Below, one piece after another: positions 1 through 7,634 of a stretch of DNA of 28,104 nucleotides. The stretch covers positions 1 to 28,104 of the forward strand of contig JBJEUF010000162.1 of NCBI GenBank assembly GCA_051883695.1, given 5' to 3'. Source of the stretch: UBA11524 sp051883695. GTDB lineage: Bacteria > Bacillota > Clostridia > Christensenellales > Aristaeellaceae. The stretch's first letter is position 1, and every line of letters starts with the position of its first letter. Under the pieces are notes generated by a model, which made no database searches, was not told the DNA's origin, and worked only from the letters and a program-made list of their open reading frames with translations. The position numbers and the translations under genes were made by a program.

Positions 1-57
1 CGGCGAAAAGCCAGGTGTTTCTTGGGGTGCGGGGTTGCGGAGGGGACCCTATGTAAA

Positions 58-71
58 GAACAAGCTTGTTC
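58..71. other. 14-bp perfect palindrome, function unknown
   Basis: GAACAAGCTTGTTC reads the same on both strands. It lies 3' of the sigK terminator in a stretch (1-109) where I see no gene. It could be an operator for a gene left of the window. It does not fit the Firmicute LexA box, which has four bases, not six, between the GAAC and GTTC half-sites. Confidence 0.3.
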
Positions 72-109
72 CTGAGTTGTTGATGATGAATGGCCGCAAT
101 CTGCTTTGC

Positions 110-150
110 AAAAAACCAATGCCCGAAGGCTCCTTTTCAGCCTTCGGGCA
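110..150 (-). terminator. Intrinsic terminator of the sigK-like gene
   Basis: A perfect 12-bp stem (120-131 with 139-150) has a 7-nt loop. On the minus strand it is followed by a run of six T (complement of 110-115). It begins 21 bp after the sigK stop codon, so the early stop is followed at once by a normal transcript end. Confidence 0.85.
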
Positions 151-171
151 TCGTTTACAATAATGGCGGTG

Positions 172-801
172 CTATACATAGGATCGGCTGATGCCCAGCA
201 CCTTGGCTACCTCATGCTGCGGATGCTGCCGTCCGTCCGTCAGACCATAGCGCATTTCCAGCACCAGCCGTTCGCGTGGCGGCAGACTGCTGAGCACATC
301 CTGTACCCGCTGCAGCGTGACCCGGCGGATCACATCGTTTTCCAGTGCGTCCGGGTCTGTTCCAAGAATATCCATATAGGTTACATCGTTTCCCTCACCG
401 TCTGTCCCGACAGGATCCTGCAGGGAAACATCACCCTGCCGCTTCCGGCTGGCGCGGAGGGTCATCAGAATCTCGTTTTCGATGCATCGCGCTGCGTAGG
501 TGCCCAGCGCCGTGCCGGTTCCGACCCTGAAGCTGCCCACTGCCTTGATCAGCCCCACAACGCCGATGGAGATCAGGTCATCCGGGCCGTAGCCGGGGAC
601 CGTGTACTTTCTGGCAATATGGCTGACCAGACGCAGGTTGTGGGTGATGAGCGTCTGGCGGGCTTCGTCATCGCCTTCGGCCATGCGCAGAACAAGCGCT
701 TCCTCCTCTTCCCGGGGAAGCTGTTTGGGAAACTCGGATTTACCGGTGATGTACCCCAGAAAGAACAGGCATTCCTGCAGGACTGCCGCCAATGGGAACA
801 T
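172..801 (-). CDS. sigK: Sporulation sigma factor SigK (pro-sigma-K), C-terminally short
   Basis: This is a sigma-70-family factor of the late mother-cell type. Residues 1-20 (MFPLAAVLQECLFFLGYITG) form the hydrophobic pro-sequence typical of pro-SigK. Region 2 follows (HNLRLVSHIARKYTVPGYGP, then DDLISIGVVGLIKAV and TYAARCIENEILM), then region 4 (LPPRERLVLEMRYGLTDG, EVAKVLGISRSYV). Start: the ATG at 801 has AGGAGG 7 nt upstream; the ATG nine bases further upstream lies directly against that site. Oddity: the reading frame ends in TAG right after SRSYV. Family members continue with a sequence like SRIEKRAL for about 15-17 more residues, which complete the region 4.2 recognition helix. No frame downstream restores that sequence before the terminator. 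The identity as SigK is safe; whether this copy works as it stands is open. Confidence 0.85.
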   Translation of the reverse strand: MFPLAAVLQECLFFLGYITGKSEFPKQLPREEEEALVLRMAEGDDEARQTLITHNLRLVSHIARKYTVPGYGPDDLISIGVVGLIKAVGSFRVGTGTALGTYAARCIENEILMTLRASRKRQGDVSLQDPVGTDGEGNDVTYMDILGTDPDALENDVIRRVTLQRVQDVLSSLPPRERLVLEMRYGLTDGRQHPQHEVAKVLGISRSYV

Positions 802-807
802 ACGCAT

Positions 808-824
808 CCCTCCTTGCGGGAGGG
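808..824 (-). promoter_or_regulatory. Hairpin that contains the sigK ribosome-binding site
   Basis: On the minus strand CCCTCC-CGCAA-GGAGGG forms a perfect 6-bp stem whose 3' arm is the Shine-Dalgarno sequence of sigK. If it folds, ribosome access would be limited, which would suit a gene that must stay quiet outside the mother cell. The structure is seen; the regulation is inferred. Confidence 0.45.
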
Positions 825-1068
825 TATGCGGCATCCTTCGCGGGTATGAAGCGATTCGCCATGTTCGCCTGTGCCAGTTTGTGCGTGTTCACCCTTGCTG
901 GACGAAAACGCACCGCTGCCTGGCCAGGGGCAAATTCTGCCCTTTTTCAGGGCTGCGAGCAGAAAATGGGGGATTTGGCTGCACATCACCAATCGCTGGG
1001 CGGGATGCTGTGCGGATACCGCCTTTTGACCCGACTGGTGAGTGTTATTCAGAGGTCCCTTAGAAACA

Positions 1069-1228
1069 CACTCTCATTCTGATTAACATTTCAACGAACA
1101 CGGCAGATTTTTCATTTTGGCAAAGCTGAGTGAAACGAGGCGTACTGGAAGTACGCCCGGCGGAACGAAGCGCAGCCGGAGCAGAAAAGGCACTGTGCGA
1201 ATGTAACATTTGGATGGAGAATTAGCAT
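1069..1228. repeat. Dispersed palindromic element, copy A (diverged)
   Basis: This is the most diverged of four copies of one element (others at 8918-9080, 11443-11604, 19778-19939). The centre is well kept (GGCAAAGCTGAGTGAA, GCGTACTGGAAGTACG, GGAACGAAGC) and so is the right end (GAGAATTAGCAT). The left terminal repeat is eroded. It lies between the start of sigK and the end of the caspase-like gene. The rest of the 548-bp gap (802-1349) holds the sigK leader, about 245 bp in which I see nothing, and the terminator at 1309-1347. Confidence 0.8.
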
Positions 1229-1308
1229 CAAAGCCTGCGAGCCTTCCGACACCTCCCGGGGCTTTGGGGCAAGCTGCAAAGTGACCGCAGCCGCTTTGCT
1301 GATCCCAT

Positions 1309-1347
1309 AAGACGAGCCTCCTGCCATTCTGGCAGAAGGCTCATCTT
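1309..1347 (-). terminator. Hairpin after the caspase-like gene, probable terminator
   Basis: Two 17-nt arms around a 5-nt loop pair at 15 positions. The two C/A mismatches on the plus strand become G-U wobble pairs in minus-strand RNA, so the fold suits minus transcription, in line with the gene that ends at 1350. No clear T-run follows. Confidence 0.55.
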
Positions 1348-1349
1348 GC

Positions 1350-2993
1350 TTATTTGCTCCAGAGAATGAAGCCTGAGTCGCCGTAATACTGCGCGGACTG
1401 ACTCATATCTACCATGGTACCCAGCCACGCGACGCGATCCACCGCCTTCGCGTAAGCCTCGCTCAGGGTGATGGCTCCATCGCTGTTTGTATCAGCCGGC
1501 AGACTGCCAAGCAGCTTTTGATTCCACTCGTCATAGCCGCTTCCGTAGGTCACGCCATAGGTGAACGCGCCGAAAGAGATCGTACCATCGGACAGCGTCT
1601 GGGAAAGCTGATCCTTGGAGCAAGCCGTCATCACCTGATAGCCGTTTGTCGCCAGATCATCCTTGGAATAAGCGGAAAAGGCGCTGATGAAGGCGCTGGT
1701 GAAGGCAGAGGGACTGACCTCCTCCGTCGATTTTCCGATCATGCTGCCGCTGTAGCAGGCGTCAATGATGACAATCTTTGTGCCGGGAATGGCGTCCAGA
1801 CAGGTGCGCAGCGTACTGGGGCTGACGCCATAGCGGTCCGTGCCGACCAGAGAACCGTTGGAGGAGCCATGACCGCTGAAATAGAACAGGGACACATCAT
1901 TGCTGTTCGCGTCCGCGAAGGCCGAGGCAATGGCACTCCTGATCTGTGCGGCAGTCAGATCAATGCAGGTTGTAACGCTGTAGTCCGTTCCGGTCATGCC
2001 GGAAAGCATGGTTCGCATCGCAGCCGCATCGGTATCGCAGCCATCCAGTTGCATGCTCGTACCAGCATAGATGTTGCCGATCAGCAGCGCGCGATAAACC
2101 GGTGCTGCCGGTGCGACGGCGATGCCCTCAGCCGTGGCGGTGGCACTGTCCTCCAGCGCGTCCACCGCGGTAACGGATACGACACACGTTCCTTCTGTCG
2201 TCGGACTCCATGTCACGGACGGCTCAGCGGTGATGAGGCTGGTCACCACGCCGTCCACATCGAAATTCCAGATGTAAGCCACATCGCCATAGGCTCCCGT
2301 GACACCGGTCGTCCACGTCACAGACATGCCTGTATGGACATCCGTTGCAGCTGTCACCGGCACAGAGACGGTCATTGCGTCATAGGCCACGGCATTCAGA
2401 CCTGACGGACAGGTCAGATAGGAGGGAACCCGCAATCCGGTCAGGCTGTCACAGCCCGTCAGCGTCAGCGAACCCAGACTGCGGACGGGCACGCCCTCCA
2501 CGAGCTTGGGCAGCGTAACGGTGCCGGAAACAGCCGTGCCATCCACCGCGCACAGGGGAGTGGCGAAATCCGTGGTCACGGTGAAGTAAAAGCCGGACTG
2601 CTTCACCAGGGTTTCCGATGCGAAGAAGCCGGACTGCGTGGACGCGCTGCCCTCCGCCGGGCCGAACACGAACGACACGCCGGACAGCGCATCGCCGCTG
2701 ATCACCGTGTCCTTGCTTTCCAGAAGCACATAAGCCGCCTGACAGCCGGACAGCACATCAGCCTCCACCGTCATGCAGCCCTCCGGCACAATCAGCGCGT
2801 GCACCGAGGTTCCGGCAAAGGCACGGCTGCCTACCGCCTTCACGCCCTCCGGCAGCGCAATCACGCCCCGGAGCGACGTATCGCCCTCAAAGGCGCTGTC
2901 CTCGATTGTCTGCAGATCAGCGGGAAGCGTCATGGCAGAAGCGCTGCAGACAAGCAGCAGCATAGCCAGCAGCACAAAGACCCTGTTTTTCAT
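1350..2993 (-). CDS. Exported caspase-family (C14) protein with LRR and PKD-like domains
   Basis: A 547-residue exported protein. A signal peptide (about 1-20) is followed by BspA-type leucine-rich segments (about 25-75; motifs IEDSAFEGDTSLRGV and AVGSRAFAGTS) and a further LRR-like stretch near 165-200. A PKD/Ig-like domain spans about 210-295 (AYIWNFDVDG). The caspase-type peptidase domain runs from about 300 (YRALLIGN). The catalytic dyad is visible: His375 in FYFSGHG and Cys413 in IIDACYSG. An EF-hand-like loop (DTNSDGAITL, about 501-510) near the C-terminus may bind calcium. Start: the ATG at 2993 has GGAGGT 7 nt upstream, better than an earlier in-frame ATG. It is the last gene of a three-gene minus operon, 26 bp after the CapA-like gene. 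Substrate unknown; caspase folds prefer Arg/Lys or Asp, and the sequence does not say which. Confidence 0.8.
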   Translation of the reverse strand: MKNRVFVLLAMLLLVCSASAMTLPADLQTIEDSAFEGDTSLRGVIALPEGVKAVGSRAFAGTSVHALIVPEGCMTVEADVLSGCQAAYVLLESKDTVISGDALSGVSFVFGPAEGSASTQSGFFASETLVKQSGFYFTVTTDFATPLCAVDGTAVSGTVTLPKLVEGVPVRSLGSLTLTGCDSLTGLRVPSYLTCPSGLNAVAYDAMTVSVPVTAATDVHTGMSVTWTTGVTGAYGDVAYIWNFDVDGVVTSLITAEPSVTWSPTTEGTCVVSVTAVDALEDSATATAEGIAVAPAAPVYRALLIGNIYAGTSMQLDGCDTDAAAMRTMLSGMTGTDYSVTTCIDLTAAQIRSAIASAFADANSNDVSLFYFSGHGSSNGSLVGTDRYGVSPSTLRTCLDAIPGTKIVIIDACYSGSMIGKSTEEVSPSAFTSAFISAFSAYSKDDLATNGYQVMTACSKDQLSQTLSDGTISFGAFTYGVTYGSGYDEWNQKLLGSLPADTNSDGAITLSEAYAKAVDRVAWLGTMVDMSQSAQYYGDSGFILWSK

Positions 2994-3019
2994 CTGTATG
3001 ACCTCCTTCACGCTCAGGA

Positions 3020-4237
3020 TCAATCGGCTTGTGCGGGAAGATAGGGCAGCGTCACCGCATACATGCCCACGGAGGAATCCATGACCTTCAGCTTCTCCTC
3101 CTCAGCCACGATGAATGCCTTCAGTTCCCGATTTGTCTGATCCTTCAGGTCGTAGTTCATGTCCACCTGCAGCAAATGCAGGACGTTCGCCGCCAGCGGG
3201 CCGGTGATGAACTTGGGCCGGTAATCGTTCTTCTGCTCCGCTGCACCGTTGCGGTCGACGGAGGTTGTCTGCACGGGGTACAGGGTCAGCTGCTGCCCCT
3301 TGTAATGGCCATTGTCGTCAAAGGTCAGCACCGCGCGGACAACGAGCGCCGGCGCAGCGTCCTGAACGGAATTCTTCTTATTGGAGCGAATCTGATATGC
3401 GCTGCGGTTGCCGCCAAAGCAGAAGTTGCCCAGCGAATAGACCGCGCTGCGGTTGCCGATCACATCCATGCCCAGCACGACATGCGCATGATGACAGATG
3501 ACCAGATCGGCCCCGGCCTTCATCGCCATGGCGGTGAAGACCGTCTGCGGCCTGGTACGGTGCCTGCCATATTCCTGACCGCCGTGAAGGATCGCCACCA
3601 CCGCGTCCGCCTGACCGGATTCCTTCATCTCCCTGATTCTCTCGGACAGCCACGCGCCACAGCCGTCGGGATTGCCCTGCGCATAATCCTCCCAGTACAG
3701 GCTGACAAAGGCGACCGTCACGCCGTCCTTCTCGTAGAAAAAGAACTTCTCCGTCTCGTCCGCGTGCTTATTCCGTGTGCCAAACCACTCAATGCCCGCC
3801 GAATCCAGGGTCGCGATGGTATCGCGGATACCTGCCGGGCCGTAGTCCATCGTGTGGTTGTTTGCCAGGGATACCGCCTCGACGCTGGCGGAGGTCAGGA
3901 CTCTGACATACTCCGTGCTGCCCCGGAACCAGTAGCCGCTGCCCACCTCGGTGCCCTTGCCCTTGTCCATCGGTGCAAGCGCATCATTGTCGGTCAGCAC
4001 CCCCTCCAGATTCACAATGGTGAGGTCGTCCTCCGCGAAGAAATCCGCGAAGTTGCTCAGGAAATACGCCGGGCCGTTCTCCGCGTAGACCGACGCGAAG
4101 GAGTCCGGGTCGCTGCGCAGATAATCCTCGCCGCCCAGGGTCACATCCCCGGCAAAGGTGATGGTGATCGTCGTGTCCGCCAGCGCGGCAGCGGGAAGCA
4201 GCAGAATCAGCAGCATCAAACAGAACTTGCGATACAT
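3020..4237 (-). CDS. CapA-family metallophosphoesterase-fold protein, exported
   Basis: A 405-residue protein with a signal peptide (about 1-20) and one CapA/PGA-synthesis domain filling the rest. Family motifs: FAGDVTLGG (Asp31), NLEG (Glu78), SLANNHTMDYG (Asn-Asn-His 126-128), ILHGGQEYG (His218), ICHHAHVVLG (His249, His252) and YSLGNF. In most relatives the fourth motif is HWGxE; here it is HGGQE. CapA proteins take part in anchoring or making poly-gamma-glutamate capsule, but the family also covers many lone exported proteins. No capB, capC or capE is present here, so a capsule role is not supported. Start: the ATG at 4237 has AAAGGAT 7 nt upstream. It follows the DUF6273 gene by 35 bp. 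Confidence 0.82.
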   Translation of the reverse strand: MYRKFCLMLLILLLPAAALADTTITITFAGDVTLGGEDYLRSDPDSFASVYAENGPAYFLSNFADFFAEDDLTIVNLEGVLTDNDALAPMDKGKGTEVGSGYWFRGSTEYVRVLTSASVEAVSLANNHTMDYGPAGIRDTIATLDSAGIEWFGTRNKHADETEKFFFYEKDGVTVAFVSLYWEDYAQGNPDGCGAWLSERIREMKESGQADAVVAILHGGQEYGRHRTRPQTVFTAMAMKAGADLVICHHAHVVLGMDVIGNRSAVYSLGNFCFGGNRSAYQIRSNKKNSVQDAAPALVVRAVLTFDDNGHYKGQQLTLYPVQTTSVDRNGAAEQKNDYRPKFITGPLAANVLHLLQVDMNYDLKDQTNRELKAFIVAEEEKLKVMDSSVGMYAVTLPYLPAQAD

Positions 4238-4272
4238 GTCCGGTATCCTTTCTGTAGACAAAGTTGATGACA

Positions 4273-5124
4273 TCACGGCTGCCGGCAGCCGCAGGTGCAG
4301 TTCTCACAGCAATCGCACGCCCCGGGAACGCAGCATCCCTCCGTCTCCGGTTCTGCTCCGGCCGGCGCCTCCGCCGGAATGGTTTCCTCCGTCCGGAGCA
4401 CATAGGGATCCTCCAGCGTGCCTGCACCCGAGACGATGACCACCTTCGCCATGTCCAGCCAGCAGGCCGGGCGCATCCCCTCGTCCAGGGTAATGACGTT
4501 GATGTAGCCCAGCTCGCCCTTGGACTTGATGCAGCGCGCGCCCTGACGGTTCGTCGTGGACTGCGTGCGGCTCCAGTAGGGGCTGTGACTGCCGCGGGCG
4601 CTGCCGTAGACGAACAGGCCGTTGTTCCTGGCGTACTCTGTTCCCCAGGCCTTGCGGTCGCTGTCCTTGCTGAAGCCAAGGGACTTGTCCTTCAATTCAT
4701 CGCTGGACAGGAGGGTGAACATCCCCAGCGTCTCATCCGGAGACAGCAGCGCCAGCTCGCCCGCGGTGAAGTTCGCGGTGAATTCGCCGTTGAGGTACTG
4801 CGCCATTTCCGTCTTCGTGAAGTCGCCGTCAAAGCCGGGATTCTTCGCATTCGTGGGCTTGTTGGCGTACTCGTTGTAGTCGCCGTGGATGCGCCGGGCC
4901 TCCAGCACATACTCGCTCAGGATGTACGCCCGGCCGTCCTTCACCTGCAGCACGCGCCACAGGATCGGCTCCACGCCGCCCTCCGCTGTCTGCGGGAAGG
5001 TTCCCAGCGTCAGATACACATAGCCCTGCCTGCTGTCATAGCCGCGCAGCGCAGCGCTCTCCTCCGCCAGCGCCGCAGGCGCCAGCAGGCACAGCGTCAG
5101 CAGCAGTACGAAAAACCTTGTCAT
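4273..5124 (-). CDS. Exported DUF6273-like protein with Cys-rich tail
   Basis: A 283-residue protein. A signal peptide (about 1-21, ending PAALA) is followed by one DUF6273-like domain (WRVLQVKDGRAYILSEYVL from about 56; MFTLLSSDEL; SPYWSRT; GMRPACWLDM). The domain is common in exported proteins of gut Clostridia; its role is unknown. Oddity: the last 21 residues hold eight cysteines (264, 265, 270, 272, 273, 276, 278, 280) after a Pro/Glu/Ala-rich linker, as in a small metal-binding or disulfide knot. Start: the ATG at 5124 lies 9 nt after GAGAGG; the in-frame ATG at 5133 abuts that site, and others further upstream have weaker sites. It is the first gene of the minus operon, behind the promoter at 5180-5209. 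Confidence 0.72.
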   Translation of the reverse strand: MTRFFVLLLTLCLLAPAALAEESAALRGYDSRQGYVYLTLGTFPQTAEGGVEPILWRVLQVKDGRAYILSEYVLEARRIHGDYNEYANKPTNAKNPGFDGDFTKTEMAQYLNGEFTANFTAGELALLSPDETLGMFTLLSSDELKDKSLGFSKDSDRKAWGTEYARNNGLFVYGSARGSHSPYWSRTQSTTNRQGARCIKSKGELGYINVITLDEGMRPACWLDMAKVVIVSGAGTLEDPYVLRTEETIPAEAPAGAEPETEGCCVPGACDCCENCTCGCRQP

Positions 5125-5179
5125 CCTGCGCATCCTCTCACAGCCCTTCATCATTGCATCACAGAGATTCACTCACTGT

Positions 5180-5209
5180 ATCATACCATATTTCACGCCA
5201 CCTTGTCCA
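5180..5209 (-). promoter_or_regulatory. Sigma-A promoter of the DUF6273-CapA-caspase operon
   Basis: On the minus strand: -35 TGGACA (complement of 5204-5209), an 18-bp spacer, and an extended -10 TGGTATGAT (hexamer at 5180-5185). It is back to back with the plus-strand promoter at 5234-5262. Confidence 0.7.
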
Positions 5210-5233
5210 CCAAAACCGAAAAGGTTTACAACA

Positions 5234-5262
5234 TTGACAGCGAAAACGGTCCTTGCTATAAT
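5234..5262 (+). promoter_or_regulatory. Perfect sigma-A promoter of the dehydrogenase operon
   Basis: TTGACA (5234-5239), a 17-bp spacer and TATAAT (5257-5262) match the consensus at every position. The predicted transcript starts near 5269, about 27 nt before the first gene. A perfect promoter suggests strong basal expression unless something represses it. Confidence 0.92.
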
Positions 5263-5295
5263 TTCAGCAGAACAACGCGAAAGGAAACGACAGCC

Positions 5296-6237
5296 ATGAA
5301 GATTGTGATCCTTGACGGCCATGTGGAAAACCCCGGCGACCTGTCCTGGGAACCCCTTGCGCAGCTGGGCGAGCTGACGGTCTATGACCGCACCGCCCCG
5401 GAGGACGTGATTGCCCGCATCGGCGATGCGCCCATCGTCATCACCAACAAGACGGTCATCAGCAAGGCGGTTTTCGCCACCTGCCCGCAGGTGAGGTATG
5501 TGGGCGTGCTCGCGACCGGCTATAACGTGGTGGATATTGAAGAAGCCCGGCGGCGCGGCATCATCGTCACCAACGTCCCGGCCTATTCCACCCAGGCCGT
5601 GGCGCAGTTCACCATGGCGCTGTTGCTGGAGATCTGCCATCATGTGGGCCGCCACAGCGATGCCGTCCACGCGGGCCGATGGTCGGCCTGTCAGGACTTT
5701 TCCTTCTGGGATTCTCCGCTGATTGAGCTGATGGGCAAGACCATCGGCATCGTGGGCTACGGACGCATCGGTCAGGCGACGGCAAAGGCCGCGCAGGCAC
5801 TGGGCATGAAGGTGCTGGCCTACAGCCGCCACGGGCAGGGAGCACCCTTTGTGCCGCTGGAGGAGCTGTACGCCCGCAGTGACGTGGTGTCCCTGCACTG
5901 TCCGCTGACTGCCGAAAACGCCGGCATGATCAACCGGGAAGCCATCGCGAAAATGAAGGACGGCGTGATTCTGCTCAACACCGCCCGGGGCGGGCTGGTG
6001 AACGAGCATGACCTGCGCGAGGCGCTGCTGTCCGGCAAGGTGTACGCCGCCGCCGCGGATGTCGCCGCCGTCGAGCCCATTCCGGCCGACAGCCCGCTGC
6101 TGGGGCTTGACAACATGATTCTGACGCCGCATATCGCCTGGGCCTGCAGCGAAACCCGCCAGCGGCTGATGGACATCGCGGTGGAAAATGTACGCCAGTA
6201 CCTGAACGGTACGCCGGTCAACAACGTGGCGGTGTGA
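5296..6237 (+). CDS. D-2-hydroxyacid dehydrogenase, glycerate dehydrogenase/hydroxypyruvate reductase type
   Basis: A 313-residue NAD(P)-dependent enzyme that interconverts a 2-oxoacid and a D-2-hydroxyacid in the cytoplasm. Motifs: the substrate-domain stretch YVGVLATGYNVVDIEEA (68-84); Rossmann loop GIVGYGRIG (151-159); catalytic Arg231 in NTARGGLV; Glu260 in DVAAVEPIP; His279 in LTPHIAWA. The WSACQDFSFWDSP segment before the Rossmann fold is usual in the glycerate dehydrogenase-like subgroup, which favours hydroxypyruvate/glycerate or glyoxylate. The exact substrate is not proved. Length is normal. Start: the ATG at 5296 has AAAGGA about 9 nt upstream; the long open frame further upstream belongs to the antisense of other genes. 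First of three genes; the next begins 17 bp after its stop. Confidence 0.88.
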   Translation: MKIVILDGHVENPGDLSWEPLAQLGELTVYDRTAPEDVIARIGDAPIVITNKTVISKAVFATCPQVRYVGVLATGYNVVDIEEARRRGIIVTNVPAYSTQAVAQFTMALLLEICHHVGRHSDAVHAGRWSACQDFSFWDSPLIELMGKTIGIVGYGRIGQATAKAAQALGMKVLAYSRHGQGAPFVPLEELYARSDVVSLHCPLTAENAGMINREAIAKMKDGVILLNTARGGLVNEHDLREALLSGKVYAAAADVAAVEPIPADSPLLGLDNMILTPHIAWACSETRQRLMDIAVENVRQYLNGTPVNNVAV

Positions 6238-6254
6238 GCAAGGAGGTGCTTTCC

Positions 6255-6644
6255 GTGTCCCGTCCCATGATTCTTGGCTACAATCTCCCGGAGGCACGCC
6301 TTGCCAAACTCCGCTTTCTGTGCATGAAGCTGGGCCTGCTGGTGAAATCCGTCCCGCAGGAGGATTTTTCGCAGCCCATCGGCGCGCTGTGCGGCGTGTC
6401 CGAGCGGATCGACAGCCCGGAGGCCGCAGCGCTTGACGGGGAAATGATCGTATTCTGCCACATGACGAGCGCGATGCTCGACCGCTTCCTGCAGACGGCA
6501 AGGCAGCTGCGCCTGCCGCCCTTTCCCATCAAGGCCATGCTGACCCCGACGAACGCCGCCTGGAACGCACCGCGGCTCTACGCGGAGCTGACGCAGGAGC
6601 GCAATGCCCTCCGGTCGGGCACGGCGGCGCATACACCCGATTGA
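6255..6644 (+). CDS. DUF3783 family protein
   Basis: A 129-residue protein that matches my memory of the DUF3783 family: MILGYNLPEARLAKLRFLCM at the N-terminus, QPIGALCG in the middle, and IKAMLTPTNAAWN near the C-terminus. No signal peptide or membrane segment. The function is unknown. Start: GTG at 6255, with a full AAGGAGG 8 nt upstream; an earlier in-frame GTG at 6234 overlaps the previous stop codon and has no such site. Between a dehydrogenase and a pectinesterase, it probably shares their transcript; that does not define its job. Confidence 0.75.
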   Translation: MSRPMILGYNLPEARLAKLRFLCMKLGLLVKSVPQEDFSQPIGALCGVSERIDSPEAAALDGEMIVFCHMTSAMLDRFLQTARQLRLPPFPIKAMLTPTNAAWNAPRLYAELTQERNALRSGTAAHTPD

Positions 6645-6660
6645 TACGGAGGAATGCTTC

Positions 6661-7617
6661 ATGCGGATCATCAACGTATTTCCCGGCGAACACGCCCTGC
6701 AGAATGCCATCAACGCGCTGCCCGATGACGCCAGCCCGGTGACGCTCCGTCTCTCCCCCGGCGTCTACCGGGAGAAGGTGGAGCTGCGCCGCGCGAACAC
6801 CGCCATCGAGGGCGCAGGCGCGGACACATGTCGCATCGTCTGGGCAGATGCTGCCACCGCAATGCATCCCGATGGGCAGAAAACCGGCACCTTCCGCTCC
6901 TATACGCTGCTGGTGCTGGCCGGCGGCTGCTCCCTGCGCGGCGTGACGGTTCAGAATGCCGCCGCCCCCCGGGAGACGGTCGGTCAGTGCATCGCGCTCT
7001 TTGCCGACGGCGACGGCTTCACCTGCGAGGACTGCACGCTGCTCTCTGCCCAGGACACGCTCTTCACCGCACCGCTTCCGCCCAGGGAGGTGCTCCAAAA
7101 CGGCTTTCTCGGGCCGACGCAGCTTCTGCCCCGCGTACCGCAGCGGCAGACCTACCGCCGGTGCGTCATCAAGGGCGACGTGGACTTCATCTTCGGCGGC
7201 GCGGCGGCGTGGTTCGAGGACTGCGACATTGTGAGCATCAACGCCTACACGGATGGCCGTGTGCCCGGCGGCTACGCCACGGCGGCCTCCACGCCCGAGG
7301 GACAGAAGTACGGCTATGTGTTCCATCGCTGCCGCTTCCTTGCGGATGAGGGCGTGGGTGAAAAGACCATGTATCTGGGGCGTCCCTGGCGCGAATTTGC
7401 AAAGACGGTGCTGCTGGACTGCTTCATCGACCGGCACATCAGGCCCGAGGGCTGGGACAACTGGTCAAAGCCGCAGTTTCATCAGACCGGGCTGTACGCC
7501 GAGCACGGCTGCTACGGCCCGGGCAGCGACCTGTCCGGAAGAGCCGCCTTCTCCCGCGCCCTGACGGACGAGGAAGCAGCGTGGATCACCTACGAGGACT
7601 TCATGACAAGCCTTTGA
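6661..7617 (+). CDS. Pectinesterase (carbohydrate esterase family 8), cytoplasmic type
   Basis: Removes methyl esters from homogalacturonan or its oligomers. 318 residues forming a right-handed beta-helix. CE8 motifs: GQCIALFADGDGF (Gln109), SAQDTLF (Gln131, Asp132), GDVDFIFGGAAAWFEDC (Asp175, the nucleophile position), YLGRPWR (Arg241, Trp243). There is no signal peptide, so the likely substrate is an imported methylated oligogalacturonide. No transporter, pectate lyase or galacturonate gene is in the window. Start: the ATG at 6661 has GGAGG 7 nt upstream. It is the last gene of the operon, 16 bp after DUF3783, followed by a hairpin at 7635-7666. Confidence 0.9.
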   Translation: MRIINVFPGEHALQNAINALPDDASPVTLRLSPGVYREKVELRRANTAIEGAGADTCRIVWADAATAMHPDGQKTGTFRSYTLLVLAGGCSLRGVTVQNAAAPRETVGQCIALFADGDGFTCEDCTLLSAQDTLFTAPLPPREVLQNGFLGPTQLLPRVPQRQTYRRCVIKGDVDFIFGGAAAWFEDCDIVSINAYTDGRVPGGYATAASTPEGQKYGYVFHRCRFLADEGVGEKTMYLGRPWREFAKTVLLDCFIDRHIRPEGWDNWSKPQFHQTGLYAEHGCYGPGSDLSGRAAFSRALTDEEAAWITYEDFMTSL

Positions 7618-7634
7618 TGAATGACAATACAGCA

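Noticed and set aside
58..71. GAACAAGCTTGTTC as a LexA box
   Set aside because: The Firmicute SOS box has GAAC and GTTC separated by four bases; here there are six.
48..182. CCTATGTA at 48-55 matching, in inverted orientation, the sigK end (175-182) as a recombination site that would restore sigK
   Set aside because: The sequence after CCTATGTA at 48 would encode KNKLVPELL, not the SRIEK-like end, and an 8-bp match can be chance.
835..1068. Possible gene or sporulation-type promoter upstream of sigK
   Set aside because: CATACCC near 850 faintly recalls a sigma-E -10, but no fitting -35 was clear. Open frames here lack start sites and motifs.
1112..1327. Small open frames across the four repeat copies (also near 11307-11703 and 19720-19987)
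   Set aside because: Their similar peptides (for example SFRSTYFQYASLHSALPE) follow from the shared DNA repeat. They lie on either strand with no start signals, so they are translations of the hairpin element.
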